Source of the DNA: Datura wrightii
Lineage: Eukaryota; Streptophyta; Magnoliopsida; Solanales; Solanaceae
Assembly: GCA_035772735.1 (NCBI GenBank)
Contig: JASDFA010000010.1
Span: 134,977,001 to 135,041,000 of the forward strand
Direction of reading: 5' to 3'
DNA length: 64,000 nt
Shown one piece after another: positions 47,978 through 57,856 of this stretch (the stretch's first letter is position 1; each line of letters opens with the position of its first letter). Under the pieces are notes generated by a model. It did not search any database, was not told the DNA's origin, and saw only the letters and a list, made by a program, of their open reading frames with translations. Made by a program: the position numbers and the translations under genes.

Positions 47978-49390
47978 TGGGTGTTAAAAACCGACACGCA
48001 AGTGCACGTGGTCAAACAAGTAGTAAGTGGCTTAAGTAAGCCAAGTATCGATCCAAGGAGACTCTGGATAAGTGAAAATTGCTTAAGTATACTATACTCT
48101 ATCTCACTTCTATATATGCTGACAACAACGTAACCAACAATTGAAAAGTGTGTTTTATAAATTATATACTAAAACTACTAACAATTATCTACTTTGAATT
48201 TAAACTATGGTTATGAGCATGCCAAGGTTAAGAACATGTAATGAACTTGATTATAATCATAAATTGGTTAATCTTTCTCTTCCAGTTGCTAGCCAAGAAC
48301 ATTAGCCAAGAGATTAAAACTCTCGTATTTAATCTCACTTAAGAATCATAAACCATCCGTCTACATTTCTGTGATCAAATGCAATTCATGACCTAGCAGT
48401 ACAATTCCGGTTCCTAAATTGACTAATACGGCTTTCAAGTATATTTCTATCAGGAAAGCACATCAAAACTCAATTTTCCCAAATCAAGTTAAGAACAATA
48501 CCCTATTAATTCACAACTTTCCAATTTCGTGCTCTCTCGAGTGAAATCGGACTTTTTAGATGTACATTAATGTCGGCCACACACCAATGCAGTAGAAACA
48601 AGAATTAATAGAACAACATGGAAGAAGAAGATGAAAAATCATATAATTCAATAATCAAAATTCATCACAAATGTTCATAACCTCAGCAAGGAAGGGAATT
48701 AGCCACTCATTTGTGGATTAATCATCCTAAAACAAGTGTTAATCATACAAACAATTGAGTTAAAGAAGAAGGAAGGAGAGAAAAAACCCTGAACTTTTCG
48801 TCCCTCAACTGCCTGTAACCCACGTCCTTGCTCCACCAAGTTTGAATTATGAAAAATAAGCCTAAGTGTTCTATTTATACTAATGGGAATTTTTTTCCGG
48901 AATAACAAGCAACGTGTCACAGAGTGCATCGCGGAGCACTGCCTCCGTGACACGGCGTGGACGCGGACCCTCACTGGAAATTTGGGGTCCGGGAATAAAG
49001 CTTCAACGTGGCACGACATGCAACGCGGAGGCTTGCCACCGTGCCACGGAGCTGTCGCGAGGCTCCACTGGAATTTGACTAATTATTCACCCTCCAGGCA
49101 GAGTGCCTCCGCGATGGCAGCGTGACACGGCTCCATCGCGGAGCCCCTTTAATTGGTGCAGTCCAATGCCTTTTTCATGCTCGAATCCAAGTCCAACTCC
49201 GATATTGTTCCAACATGCATTTTAGCTCCTCAAAATTACATTTTACCTACAAAACAATGCTAATCATGTTGGTTAGTATAAATTCACATTTTATTACCAA
49301 TTACATGAAAATGTATACACATTGCACGATAAACAAGGCGAAAATGATACGTTTGAGTATCACTTGGGCATATAAATCTGCCCAAGATCA
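47978..49390 (-). repeat. 3' LTR of the second family 1 element
   Basis: It starts (minus) TGATCTTGGGC at 49,390 and ends near 47,978 after CTTGCGTGTCGGTTTTTAAC. The TATA box is at 48,879-48,872 and the GC-rich block at 48,905-49,145. The LTR end touches sequence of the older copy homologous to 53,395, suggesting this element jumped into, or recombined with, the older one. The exact right boundary is uncertain by about 10 bases. Confidence 0.75.
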
Positions 49391-51303
49391 CTTACCCCAC
49401 ACTTAAATCCTTGTTCGTCCTCGAAAAACAAACACACAATTCATGCAAATTACATCCCAACCTTCGCCACTATGGTGCGACAATTTAAGCTACAGTCATA
49501 CCGATCATTCAATATTGCAAATCATCAAGAAAACATGCATGGTCTTAACAATGCAATGACCTTTAATACATTAAGATTTCCTAGACTTTAAGAATCGACT
49601 CTCGATATCGGCAAACTCATGCAAATCAGCTAATCAAGATATCCGACAAGAAAATCAATCTTTCATCAAGCATGTGCCCTCACAACTCAAGAGAATCTTC
49701 CCCTTTATGCTCATGTGACACACAAACATTCAAATAGGGGCATGTAGAAATTAATTTCACTCTCTCTCCCAAAAGAATTCACATGCATCATGTCATGACC
49801 CATAGGCTTGCCCTTAGTGTATTACTCCACTAATATAAAGAAATGCAATGTAAGATCACGTAGGACTTTAATGGGTTGTAATGGAAGCTATGGAACTAGT
49901 ATATATTGGATTAGCCAATAATAGTCACTAGCATCCTTAAGCGCCTTTTCAACACATTCCCATCAACTCATGGACATTATTTCTCTCTTTTTTTTTTTCA
50001 TCATCCCATTCATGATGGTTTACTTTCGTATGACCCATTTCATCAAGCACACTTGACACGACAACAAAGGTTTTTCATGCACCTTCATTATCATCTAATA
50101 TAACAAGTGCACCCTCAACCTTTTTCTTTTCTTTCCTCACTCTGCTTTTCTTTTTCTTTTCACCATTCTCACTCCTTGACACTTTGGGAAAATTTTTGCT
50201 CTTCTTAAGCGCTTAAGAGTTTTGTATAGACTTTACGACTAATGAAAAGAAAGAATTAAGCTCAGTTTATACATTTTTGGACAAAAGAAAGAAATAATAG
50301 GCTAAAGGCTCAACGGGCTGACTAGGGTATACAATCACATAAAAGGGGAGTATGACAAGAAAAAAACTAGAAACTCTCGGTTAGAACAAAGAAATGCCTA
50401 CATCCTTTCCAACACTACACCTCCTTCATTTCATTTTGTACACACACCAGGCAAGTTCTAGACACTTCACAATAGCATGAAATAACAATACCTCACTTCA
50501 CACTTCATGCACATGCTCGACTCAAGATGCATTCACAGACTCTTTAATTAGCTAATTACATGAATTCAAAAATTAAGCCTCAATCACACCGAATCAACTT
50601 CTACAGCCTAGGTATCTCAACATATTTACAACATTGCATGCTTTCATACGAATCACTTTTACATTTTGAATATCAGTTACAACACGCAACCAACATGTCA
50701 CAACCATATAGTAACTACAGGTTCCGTGATGTAATCCACCAAAGAAAAAACTGAAAATAAATTAAAATAACTACTCCTACCGACTACATTTCCCTTAAGA
50801 CGATCGTCATCCATCCATCATAGGGAACGGTTATGACGTCGGTTCAATGGGACTATTCTCGGTAAAAGAACCAAAAACAAACTCCGAGAAACCCAAAAAT
50901 AAAAATTGAAAAATTTTGCAAAACACCGATCATTTCAATGGAAAAAATTATTTACAAAATATTTTTATATGAACAAAATATTTTCGAAAAATTTTAAAAA
51001 TATCGATCATTTCGATAGAGAAAAAAAATAAATTAAGAAAATATTTACAAAAATTTTTTTTACAGACTTAGCTGGCAACAACAACATTCCACAACACACA
51101 TCAATACCACAAATATGTACAGATACAGAACAGTTTGCAATTCACAATCACAGGGAAACATACATACAAAACAGAGGAAAGCATACAAGCAAACCAGCCT
51201 AGCCCCAGCACCTAACTCTCCTCACCCCACACTTAAATTGAACACTGTCCCCAGTGTTCACAAAAATTAAAAATCACAAAATTTGGGTGGTGGAACTCCC
51301 TGA
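49391..51303 (-). other. Polypurine tract and 3' UTR of the second family 1 element
   Basis: AAGTGTGGGGTAAG (minus, 49,404-49,391) abuts the LTR. The UTR is AT-rich and includes the conserved block at 49,758-49,813 and palindromes AAGCGC at about 49,935 and TTAAGCGCTTAA at about 50,205. Confidence 0.7.
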
Positions 51304-52512
51304 TCAGTCAAAATATTCAACTTCTTCATCAGGTTCTGCTGCCTCATCGCCCATGTCCGAGTCACCTCCATCGTCGTCATCGGAGTCCTCCCGACGTGTC
51401 TCCTCATCCGTGGGGACGTCATCATCAGTGGGCTCTACAAAGGCTGGCCCCACTAGGCATAGAGCCCTGGCGTTTTCGCCAAACGGGTAATCCAGCTCGA
51501 GCTGCCATAACTCCTCCTCCGTGGATGGTCTCCCACCGATCCGAAGCTGGAGCATTTGCATTCCAAACATCCGTGCCATGTACTGGTCGTCACGAGCATG
51601 TCGCTCGCCAAGTGTCAGCACTGGCCCGTGTGTGGTGTCGGGGGCCTTAGTTTTGGTCACGTCAAGGGCCCTCCGCTCCAACTGCGGGATGTAGTCCAAA
51701 GCCTCTTCCTCGACGTCGAGGCCCCGGAGAAAGGTGGTGATTAGTCCCCCGAATCCATACCTGTGGCCCTGGTGTACTCGGGCTCTATTCATGGCGGATA
51801 TGATGACCGCCCCAACATTAATCTCCAGCCCTTTCATCAGGGCATACACCAGGAAAACCCGGTCCCGGGTCACATCAGTCATGTGCACCCCCGGGATTAG
51901 GCACGAACAAACTATCTTCAGCCATATTCTGGCCTCCCTGTTCATTTGAGAATACGGCAGAGTCTGGTGGTAACCTCTTTCCTTATGTCTACTCCATCTG
52001 GCTGTGGATCGAGCCCCACACAGTGTGCGTCTGATATCGGCATATCGTGGGGTGATGTTCAGCTGGCGGAGAACGTGGGCGTCTATGTCCCGCGCTCCGA
52101 TGATGGCATTTAGCTGCTGGGGTTCCAGAGTGACTATCTGCCCTCTGATCTTGATTGTGTGGCTTCTGATTGCCGGGTTCCAATTAGCATAGAACTCCCA
52201 GACTAGATGTAGGTTGCATTCCTTGGGCTCCTGAAATATGAAGCTGAGCCCAGCTGCCTCGATCCTTTGCACTATGCGGGGGAACTCCTGTGCTAATGGT
52301 TCCCGTGCAATATGCTCCTCGGGGAAGTATTTGTTTTCTTTATGTTTGGCATACCACTTCTTCCCCTCATCAGTTACCCATCTAGTTCCGTATTGGCGGC
52401 GCTGGCCGCGTGGAACTGCTGGTGCAGCTGGGACTGCTTTGCCCAGTCTAAGTCTTTTTCTCCCGGTGCCTGAAGTTGATGCATCTTTACCCTTATCCTG
52501 CCTACTTGCCAT
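51304..52512 (-). CDS. T32 'putative plant transposon protein', intact (402 aa)
   Basis: I choose the ATG at 52,512 (MASRQDKGKDAS) over an upstream in-frame Met because a splice acceptor (GTTGACAG) ends at 52,518, and because the older copy starts at the matching place. Residues 1-45 are basic and low-complexity. About 50-290 match the Transposase_32 pattern as I recall it: EFYANWNPAIRSHTIKIRGQ, LNAIIGARDIDAHVLRQL, then MTDVTRDRVFLVYALMKG and LEINVGAVIISAMNRA. The last 50 residues are very acidic (DDDDGGDSDMGDEAAEPDEE). There is no signal peptide or membrane segment, so it does not look like an envelope protein despite its place after integrase. Function unknown. Confidence 0.85.
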   Translation of the reverse strand: MASRQDKGKDASTSGTGRKRLRLGKAVPAAPAVPRGQRRQYGTRWVTDEGKKWYAKHKENKYFPEEHIAREPLAQEFPRIVQRIEAAGLSFIFQEPKECNLHLVWEFYANWNPAIRSHTIKIRGQIVTLEPQQLNAIIGARDIDAHVLRQLNITPRYADIRRTLCGARSTARWSRHKERGYHQTLPYSQMNREARIWLKIVCSCLIPGVHMTDVTRDRVFLVYALMKGLEINVGAVIISAMNRARVHQGHRYGFGGLITTFLRGLDVEEEALDYIPQLERRALDVTKTKAPDTTHGPVLTLGERHARDDQYMARMFGMQMLQLRIGGRPSTEEELWQLELDYPFGENARALCLVGPAFVEPTDDDVPTDEETRREDSDDDDGGDSDMGDEAAEPDEEVEYFD

Positions 52513-52517
52513 TTTAC

Positions 52518-53224
52518 CTGTCAACACAAGTAAACAAGCGCAATGTCAAGCTAAATGAATATTAACTTCGGCTAAGGTCGGGTTCAGCTAAGTTTACCCC
52601 ACACTTAGTCCTTAGCTACAGTTACGATACTATGGCAAGAATAACTTTATTTACACCAAAAACTAACAATTATACAATTCATGCTTAGTGCATTCTCAAA
52701 GAAAAATTCGATGGTATAACTTTAGCGTACTACTCAGACTTCATACAGCTAATCCCAATCACTACCATCGCTAGCAATTCAACCATCGCACTTAGCAAAG
52801 ACAAACAACAAACAAAAACAACAACAAAAATTCTATATACACACGAACCTATATAATCAACCCAATTTGAACAATTTTCAACATTTTCCCAAAAACCCGA
52901 GAATTTGTCCTCTATTAACATTCAAACAATATTCTACAACGACTTATCTCGTTCAATACATACAACCCGGCATATAATCCACAAATTTACCAAGTTACCA
53001 ATTTCGATTCCAACAACCAAGCCCTAGAATTGAATTTCACAATCAAATTCGAATAATTCACGCAATCGACAAGTTCAAACGCTCATTACAATATTCCGAA
53101 CATTTATCAATCAAGGAATAACTCAAATTCATGCTAAATTTCGACTTAGGGTGATTTAGTTCACCTCCCATGCTTAAATTCGAATAAAATCGACAAAAAC
53201 TTGAGAGATAATTGGAAAACATAC
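52518..53224 (-). other. Predicted leader intron before T32 (second copy)
   Basis: Donor CCGAG/GTATGT (53,225/53,224) and acceptor TTGACAG/GTAAAATGG (52,518/52,517), five nt before the ATG. 707 bp, AT-rich, no ORF. Homologous donor and acceptor positions occur in the older copy. Confidence 0.5.
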
Positions 53225-53264
53225 CTCGGAGTTGAAGAACCGAAGAAAACTTGATAATTCTTTG

Positions 53265-53271
53265 CTTTATA
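53265..53271 (-). promoter_or_regulatory. TATA box of a putative internal promoter for T32 (family 1)
   Basis: The minus strand reads CACGGTATAAAGC, about 40 nt upstream of the predicted leader donor and downstream of the GC-rich block at 53,400-53,580. The aligned position in the older copy lacks a TATA sequence, so activity is uncertain. Confidence 0.4.
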
Positions 53272-53399
53272 CCGTGGCACGTTGATGGGCAAGGGAATTT
53301 TGGGTGTTTGGTCGCAGAGAAGTGTAAAAATGAGGGAAAAAGGAGAGAAATCGGGTGTTTAAAATGTAGAAAACATGCGGGTCACCCGGCAACCCGGTG

Positions 53400-53580
53400 T
53401 GACCCGTCACAATTTATATGGCAACGTGTCACGGAGTGCATCGCGGTGCACTGCCTCCGTGACATGGAGCCATCGCGATAGCTTACTGGAATTTTTTTAA
53501 AAATTCCAGATTGAACCTCAACGTGTCACGGAGGGTAACGCGGAGGTCCTCCTCCGTGACACGGAGTTATCGCCCCAGCT
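53400..53580. repeat. GC-rich block upstream of T32 resembling the LTR U3 block
   Basis: The plus strand contains ACGTGTCACGGAGTGCATCG followed by CGG.GCACTGCCTCCGTGAC. This nearly repeats, in the same orientation, the segment at 48,911-48,950 inside the 3' LTR. A second unit starts near 53,520. Confidence 0.7.
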
Positions 53581-53821
53581 CAGTGTCTCTGCATTTTATT
53601 AATTTTTTCATACCTCGCCTTTTCCTTCACGATTCCATGCACATTTTTCTCCGTTTCACCTGAAAATCATCTCACTAAACAAAATTGGTTAGATTAATAG
53701 GTTTCACCTAACTAAAATAAAAAAATACCAACTAAAACGCAAAAATTTTGTACTAAATCAAGAAAAAGAAAAATAAAATCTATGTACACTTTACAAAATG
53801 AAAGAAAGAAAATTTTCACGG

Positions 53822-53868
53822 GTTGCATCCCATGCAGCGCCTGGTTTACCATCGCGGCTCGATGTCCT
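53822..53868 (-). other. Conserved post-pol noncoding motif, family 1 copy
   Basis: The minus strand reads ATCGAGCCGCGATGGTAAAC then CAGGCGCTGCATGGGATGCAACCC, starting 7 nt after the integrase stop at 53,875. It is the counterpart of 55,901-55,943 and 12,158-12,200. Confidence 0.65.
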
Positions 53869-53874
53869 TTATGC

Positions 53875-54005
53875 TCAATTGTCCGCTAGGGTGATGGACG
53901 ATTTCTCACGATCATTATCCTCCCCCCAGTAGTGCTTACACCTCTGCCCATTTACTAAGAACGTGGCACTCCAATCTTCTTGCCACAATTCTACCGCCCC
54001 GTGAG
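53875..54005 (-). pseudogene. Integrase C-terminal piece, separated by an insertion
   Basis: The minus strand reads GAVELWQEDWSATFLVNGQR then a HYWGE motif and ends SITLADN at a stop (53,877-53,875). This is the usual end of Athila/Ty3 integrase. It continues the frame that is broken at 59,300, with the non-autonomous element lying between. Confidence 0.85.
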
Positions 54006-54010
54006 GGGTC
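54006..54010. other. Target-site duplication GGGTC, left copy
   Basis: It lies directly before the LTR start TGATCATGGGC. The right copy is at 59,295-59,299. Confidence 0.88.
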
Positions 54011-54888
54011 TGATCATGGGCAAAAATATATGCTCGAGATACGCTTTATGACTTAAATTAGTCTTGTTTATCTAAGTTATTGTATACATTTTCATGTAAT
54101 TTTATATGAAGTAAAGATATGTGCTAACCAACATGATTAGCCTTTGTTTTGCAGGTTTTGATGACTTTTGAGTAACTAATCCATGATTTGGTGAAGTAGA
54201 GGCTTGGAAACGGAATTAACACGCGAACGTCGGCGAAGAGGAGGCACAAAACAGCCCACCGGCGCGTCGACAAGGTGCCACGGCAGGCAGGCCGCTCACA
54301 ACAGCCCACCTGCGCGTTGGCAACGTGCCACGGCAGGTGGTCTCCGCGACCAAGGGCTGCCAACGCGCTGCCCAAGCAGCGTGACACGCTGCCAACGTGG
54401 CAGGGTGCTGCCTGGGCCAATTTCGGGTGATTTCCAGAGGGCTTCCGCGTCCATAACGTGTCACGGAGGCCGTGCTCCGCGATGCACTCCGTGACACGTT
54501 GCTTGTTATTCCGGGAAAGAGTCCTACTACTATAAATAGCACACTTAGGTTTATTTTTCAAAATTCAGACTTGGTGGAGCAAGGACGTGGGTTACAGGCA
54601 GTTGAGGGACGAAAAAGCTAAGGGTTTTTCTCTCTTTCTTTCTTCTTTCAATCAATTGTTTGTATGATTAACACTTGTTTTAGGATGATTAATCCACAAA
54701 TGAGTGGCTAATTCTCTTCCTTGCTGAGGTTATGAACAATGGTGATGAATTTTGATTATTGAATTGTATGGTTTTTCATCTTCTTCTTCCATGTTGTTCT
54801 ATTAATTCTTGTTTCTACTGCATTAGTGTGTGGCCGACATTAATGTATATCTAAAAAGTCCGATTTCACTCGAGAGAGCACAAAATTG
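54011..54888 (+). repeat. 5' LTR of the non-autonomous element, truncated
   Basis: It matches 57,857-58,734 over 878 bp without indels and with about 14 differences by eye. The last 560 bp of the LTR, the primer-binding site and any leader are missing. At 54,889 the sequence switches to interior sequence upstream of the ORF. The GC-rich block is at 54,215-54,510. Confidence 0.88.
54531..54538 (+). promoter_or_regulatory. LTR TATA box (5' LTR)
   Basis: TATAAATA in the context CTACTACTATAAATAGCACA, just downstream of the GC-rich U3 block. The same sequence is at 58,377-58,384 and, on the minus strand, in the LTRs at 43,549 and 48,872. Confidence 0.75.
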
Positions 54889-54942
54889 TTTGTTTTAATT
54901 CTTTTGCATTTTACTCTTTCTTTTTCGAATACCCTTATTGAC

Positions 54943-55890
54943 ATGACATCGTGGAATATAAATGGTTTCAATGGTGGATACTCATATTTTAGTGAATCTT
55001 GTCTGAATTGCAGAGGACACCACTTGTGGCAACAATGTAACACGTGTAATATATGTGGTGGTCAAGATGGCCATTGGGATGGCTGTCCGAATGCATATTC
55101 CCCTCCCCCAAACCCCTAGTATGATCCTTCTGTTGTTTTTTTTGAATATAGGCATGCTGAAAATGAGGACTTGGGACGCCAAGCTCGAATAGAAGACATG
55201 CTGAAACAACTCTTGGAGCAATTAGAAGCAATGAAGGAGGCGATGGCAGTATTGAGAATTCAGCAAGAAGAGAATACAGAGGCTCTAGAAAGGATGAGCG
55301 TCAAATTCACGGAGATGATTGCTGAGGCTGAAGCTTGTGATAAATTGCAGGTGACAGTTTTAGCCGATATTCAAGAGGAACTACAAGAGGAAGACAAGGG
55401 TGAATTTTTGGATGAAGCCCAACAATTAGAATCTCTTGAGTGTCCCCGTGATGGGCTCACACTTATGGAAAATCCATTCAGGGAAGAAGAGATAGAGTAT
55501 CCCCCATTTGACATTAATGGAGAGATAGATGTCGATGCTGAGAAGGTGTATACAAGTAAGGAGGTCAAGCACAATGCATTTTCAGAGTTGAGGTTTATTG
55601 GACCACACTCGAAGCATTTCTCGACATTAAATTTGGTTGACAACATAGAAATAGTGTCTTCCAAGTTTATAGAGAAATGTCTAGAGGAGGACCAAGCCCC
55701 GTATATTTTGAAATTTGCTAACTCAGAGAGACAAAATGACTTCGCTTACTTAAGGGCCAATAGGTTCAAAAGGCAATATCTACTGTTTGGTCCTTACAAT
55801 TTTTCACCACCACCCCTGGAGCATAAGAGGAAATTAGAGAAAAAATTAGGGGTGAGATTCATATCCTCAAGGTGGAGGAAAAAGTGGTGA
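54943..55890 (+). pseudogene. Coiled-coil/zinc-knuckle ORF of the non-autonomous element, one in-frame amber stop
   Basis: From the ATG at 54,943 the frame encodes two CCHC-like knuckles (CLNCRGHHLWQQC and CNICGGQDGHWDGC), a Pro-rich tail and a TAG at 55,117-55,119. It then continues in the same frame to 55,890. The second part has a coiled coil (RIEDMLKQLLEQLEAMKEAM onward), an acidic linker and a C-terminal region I do not recognise (SELRFIGPHSKHFSTLNLVD, YLRANRFKRQYLLFGPYNF, KKLGVRFISSRWRKKW). The first part and coiled coil look gag-like. The C-terminal part is neither protease nor RT. One substitution separates the present state from a single 315-residue frame. Confidence 0.75.
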
Positions 55891-55900
55891 AACTTGGTAT

Positions 55901-55943
55901 GTCGTGCCGCGACGTAAAATCAGGCGCTGCTTGGGAGGCAACC
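55901..55943 (+). other. Conserved post-ORF noncoding motif, non-autonomous copy
   Basis: GTCGTGCCGCGACGTAAAAT then CAGGCGCTGCTTGGGAGGCA, starting 10 nt after the ORF stop. The same motif follows the pol stop in the two autonomous-type elements. GTCGTGCCGCGAC could form a short hairpin. Confidence 0.65.
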
Positions 55944-57843
55944 CAAGGGTACCACAGGTACCATTTTAATTTCTTGCAATTGAGTTAATTTTTGTTTATT
56001 TTCATCTTGTGTTGTTTTGGTGGAAAGTTAAGCACAGATGGAGGGGAAGTCTGAGTACCCGTGGAGGAGGAAGCTGACAAGCATGGAAGAGAAAAAGTGT
56101 GGGGTTGAACACCCACTTGTGCAAAGTTGAAGGAAGGCATGTTGCTAGCTAGGCCTAAAGGCCTCAGGGAGTATTTCTCACCCTTTTTAAATTTTAATTT
56201 GATGCTATGAGGACATAGCATGATTTAAGTGTGGGGTGAGGGAAATTTCAAGGGAAATTTCAAAATTTTTTGTGCTTAACGATTTTGGTGAATGTAATGC
56301 TTGTGCAAAAGTTGGTGAGAAATTTGAAAAATTTGAAAATTTTTTGTGAATTAAGCATGACTTCATCACCCGTTGGTTTTTCTTTTCGGTTCTTTTCCGA
56401 CGGGGGGTCTTTGAACCGAAGAATAAAAAATCTTTCCTTGGTCTGTATATAAAGTTTTTAGTCATAGTTAGGGACTGTTTCTGACGATGGATGGATGACG
56501 ACCGTCTTGAGGAAAAATTAGTCGATAGGTTTTGGGTTTTTGAAACCCGTAGCTAATTGATGGCTTGATATTCTTGTTATGTGCTATACATGGTTGTAAG
56601 AGGCAAGTATGTTCAGTGTGAAGCATGCAAGTGTATAACTTTGTTTGAGACACTTAGGCTCTTGTATTCGACTCAATATGATTGAAGCTTAATTCTGAAT
56701 TCTTGTGATTAGCTGAGTAAGAGTCTACTGATTGTGTCTTGATTTTAGCATGTGCCATGAGTGTAAGGTTTTTGAGTATTCTATGCTATTGTGGAATGTC
56801 TAGAACTTGCCTGGTGTGTATATAAAATGAAATGAAGGATGTGAATTGTAGGAGATGATTTAGGCATTTCTTTGAATGAACCAATTTTTATCCCTCATTT
56901 TACCTACCTTGGAAAATTAATCCTAGTTAACCCCATTGAGCCTTCAGCCTATTCTTTGATAGCTGCAACATAAGCTTAATCCTTTTTCTTTCATTAGCCT
57001 TGAATTTGATCCAAATCTCCTAAGCGCTTAAGGGAAAAATATGAAAGAGTAAAGGAGTGAAAAGAAAGGAAAAGTAGCAAGTTGTAGAAGTGGAGAAAAG
57101 GACAAAGGCGCACTTGTGTGAAAATGGTTGATTATTATTAAGGAGTTAGAAAATAAATAAATGAAAAGTTACTTATAGAACTCCTTATTAATAAGCTAAA
57201 AGTGCCTGAAGAAAGGAAGGAACAAAAGAGGATAAAGAAAGATGAAAAGAGAAAAAGGTGAAGTGAAGGAAGAGAAGTTTGTAATGAAGGCGTGATGTAT
57301 TAAAAGCGCTTAGGAAAGATAGTCACTATTACTGATCATAATAGTACTTACCCGCACCTGAGTTACATTACAACCTAAAAAGTCCTACTTGATCTTACAT
57401 TCATTCATCCTTAAATTAGTGGAATAAAACACTAAGGGCAAGCTTATGGGTCATTACATGATGCATGTGAATTCTTTGTGAGAGTGAGCGTAATTCTATT
57501 CATATACCCACACATGTTGTGATATAAAAATTGTTTTTGCGTGTGAAATTGGGTTACTCTCTTTCCGTGAGGGGCACATGTTGAACGAAGGATATAATTC
57601 ATGTGGGATTTCTTAATTAGTTGATTTACATGAGTTTGCTAAGATTGAGAGTCGATTCTTGAGGTTAAGAAGTCTCAACATAGTTGTACTTCATTTCAAT
57701 GATCAAATCAGGCATGCTCTATTTTTAGCTTGTATCTTACGTAATCATTATAGCCATAACTTGAATTCTCTTGCTAAATTAATTATGTGGGAGTCTCCAT
57801 ATGCATGATATGTAAAAGGTTGTTCGAGGAGGAACAAGGCTTT
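55944..57843 (+). other. 3' untranslated region of the non-autonomous element
   Basis: Noncoding and AT-rich. It contains GATGGATGGATGACGACCGTC (56,485-56,505, shared with family 1), AAGCGCTT palindromes at about 57,027 and 57,302, and the conserved block at 57,436-57,490. Confidence 0.65.
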
Positions 57844-57856
57844 AAGTGTGGGGTTG
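57844..57856 (+). other. Polypurine tract of the non-autonomous element
   Basis: AAGTGTGGGGTTG directly precedes the 3' LTR start TGATTACGGGC. Confidence 0.7.

Noticed and set aside
43580..49145. GC-rich repeated units considered as a CRISPR-like array or satellite
   Set aside because: Spacing is irregular, units are degenerate and they occur inside LTRs of a plant retrotransposon; no regular period.
51304..52512. T32 ORF as a viral-type envelope gene
   Set aside because: No signal peptide, transmembrane segment or Cys-rich ectodomain is visible; the protein is basic at the start and acidic at the end.
54124..54561. A 145-codon minus-strand open frame, repeated at 57,970-58,407, and plus-strand frames over the same GC-rich block
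   Set aside because: The two copies are simply the two LTRs. The frames follow the GC-rich motif block, where stops are rare, and have no domain or start context.
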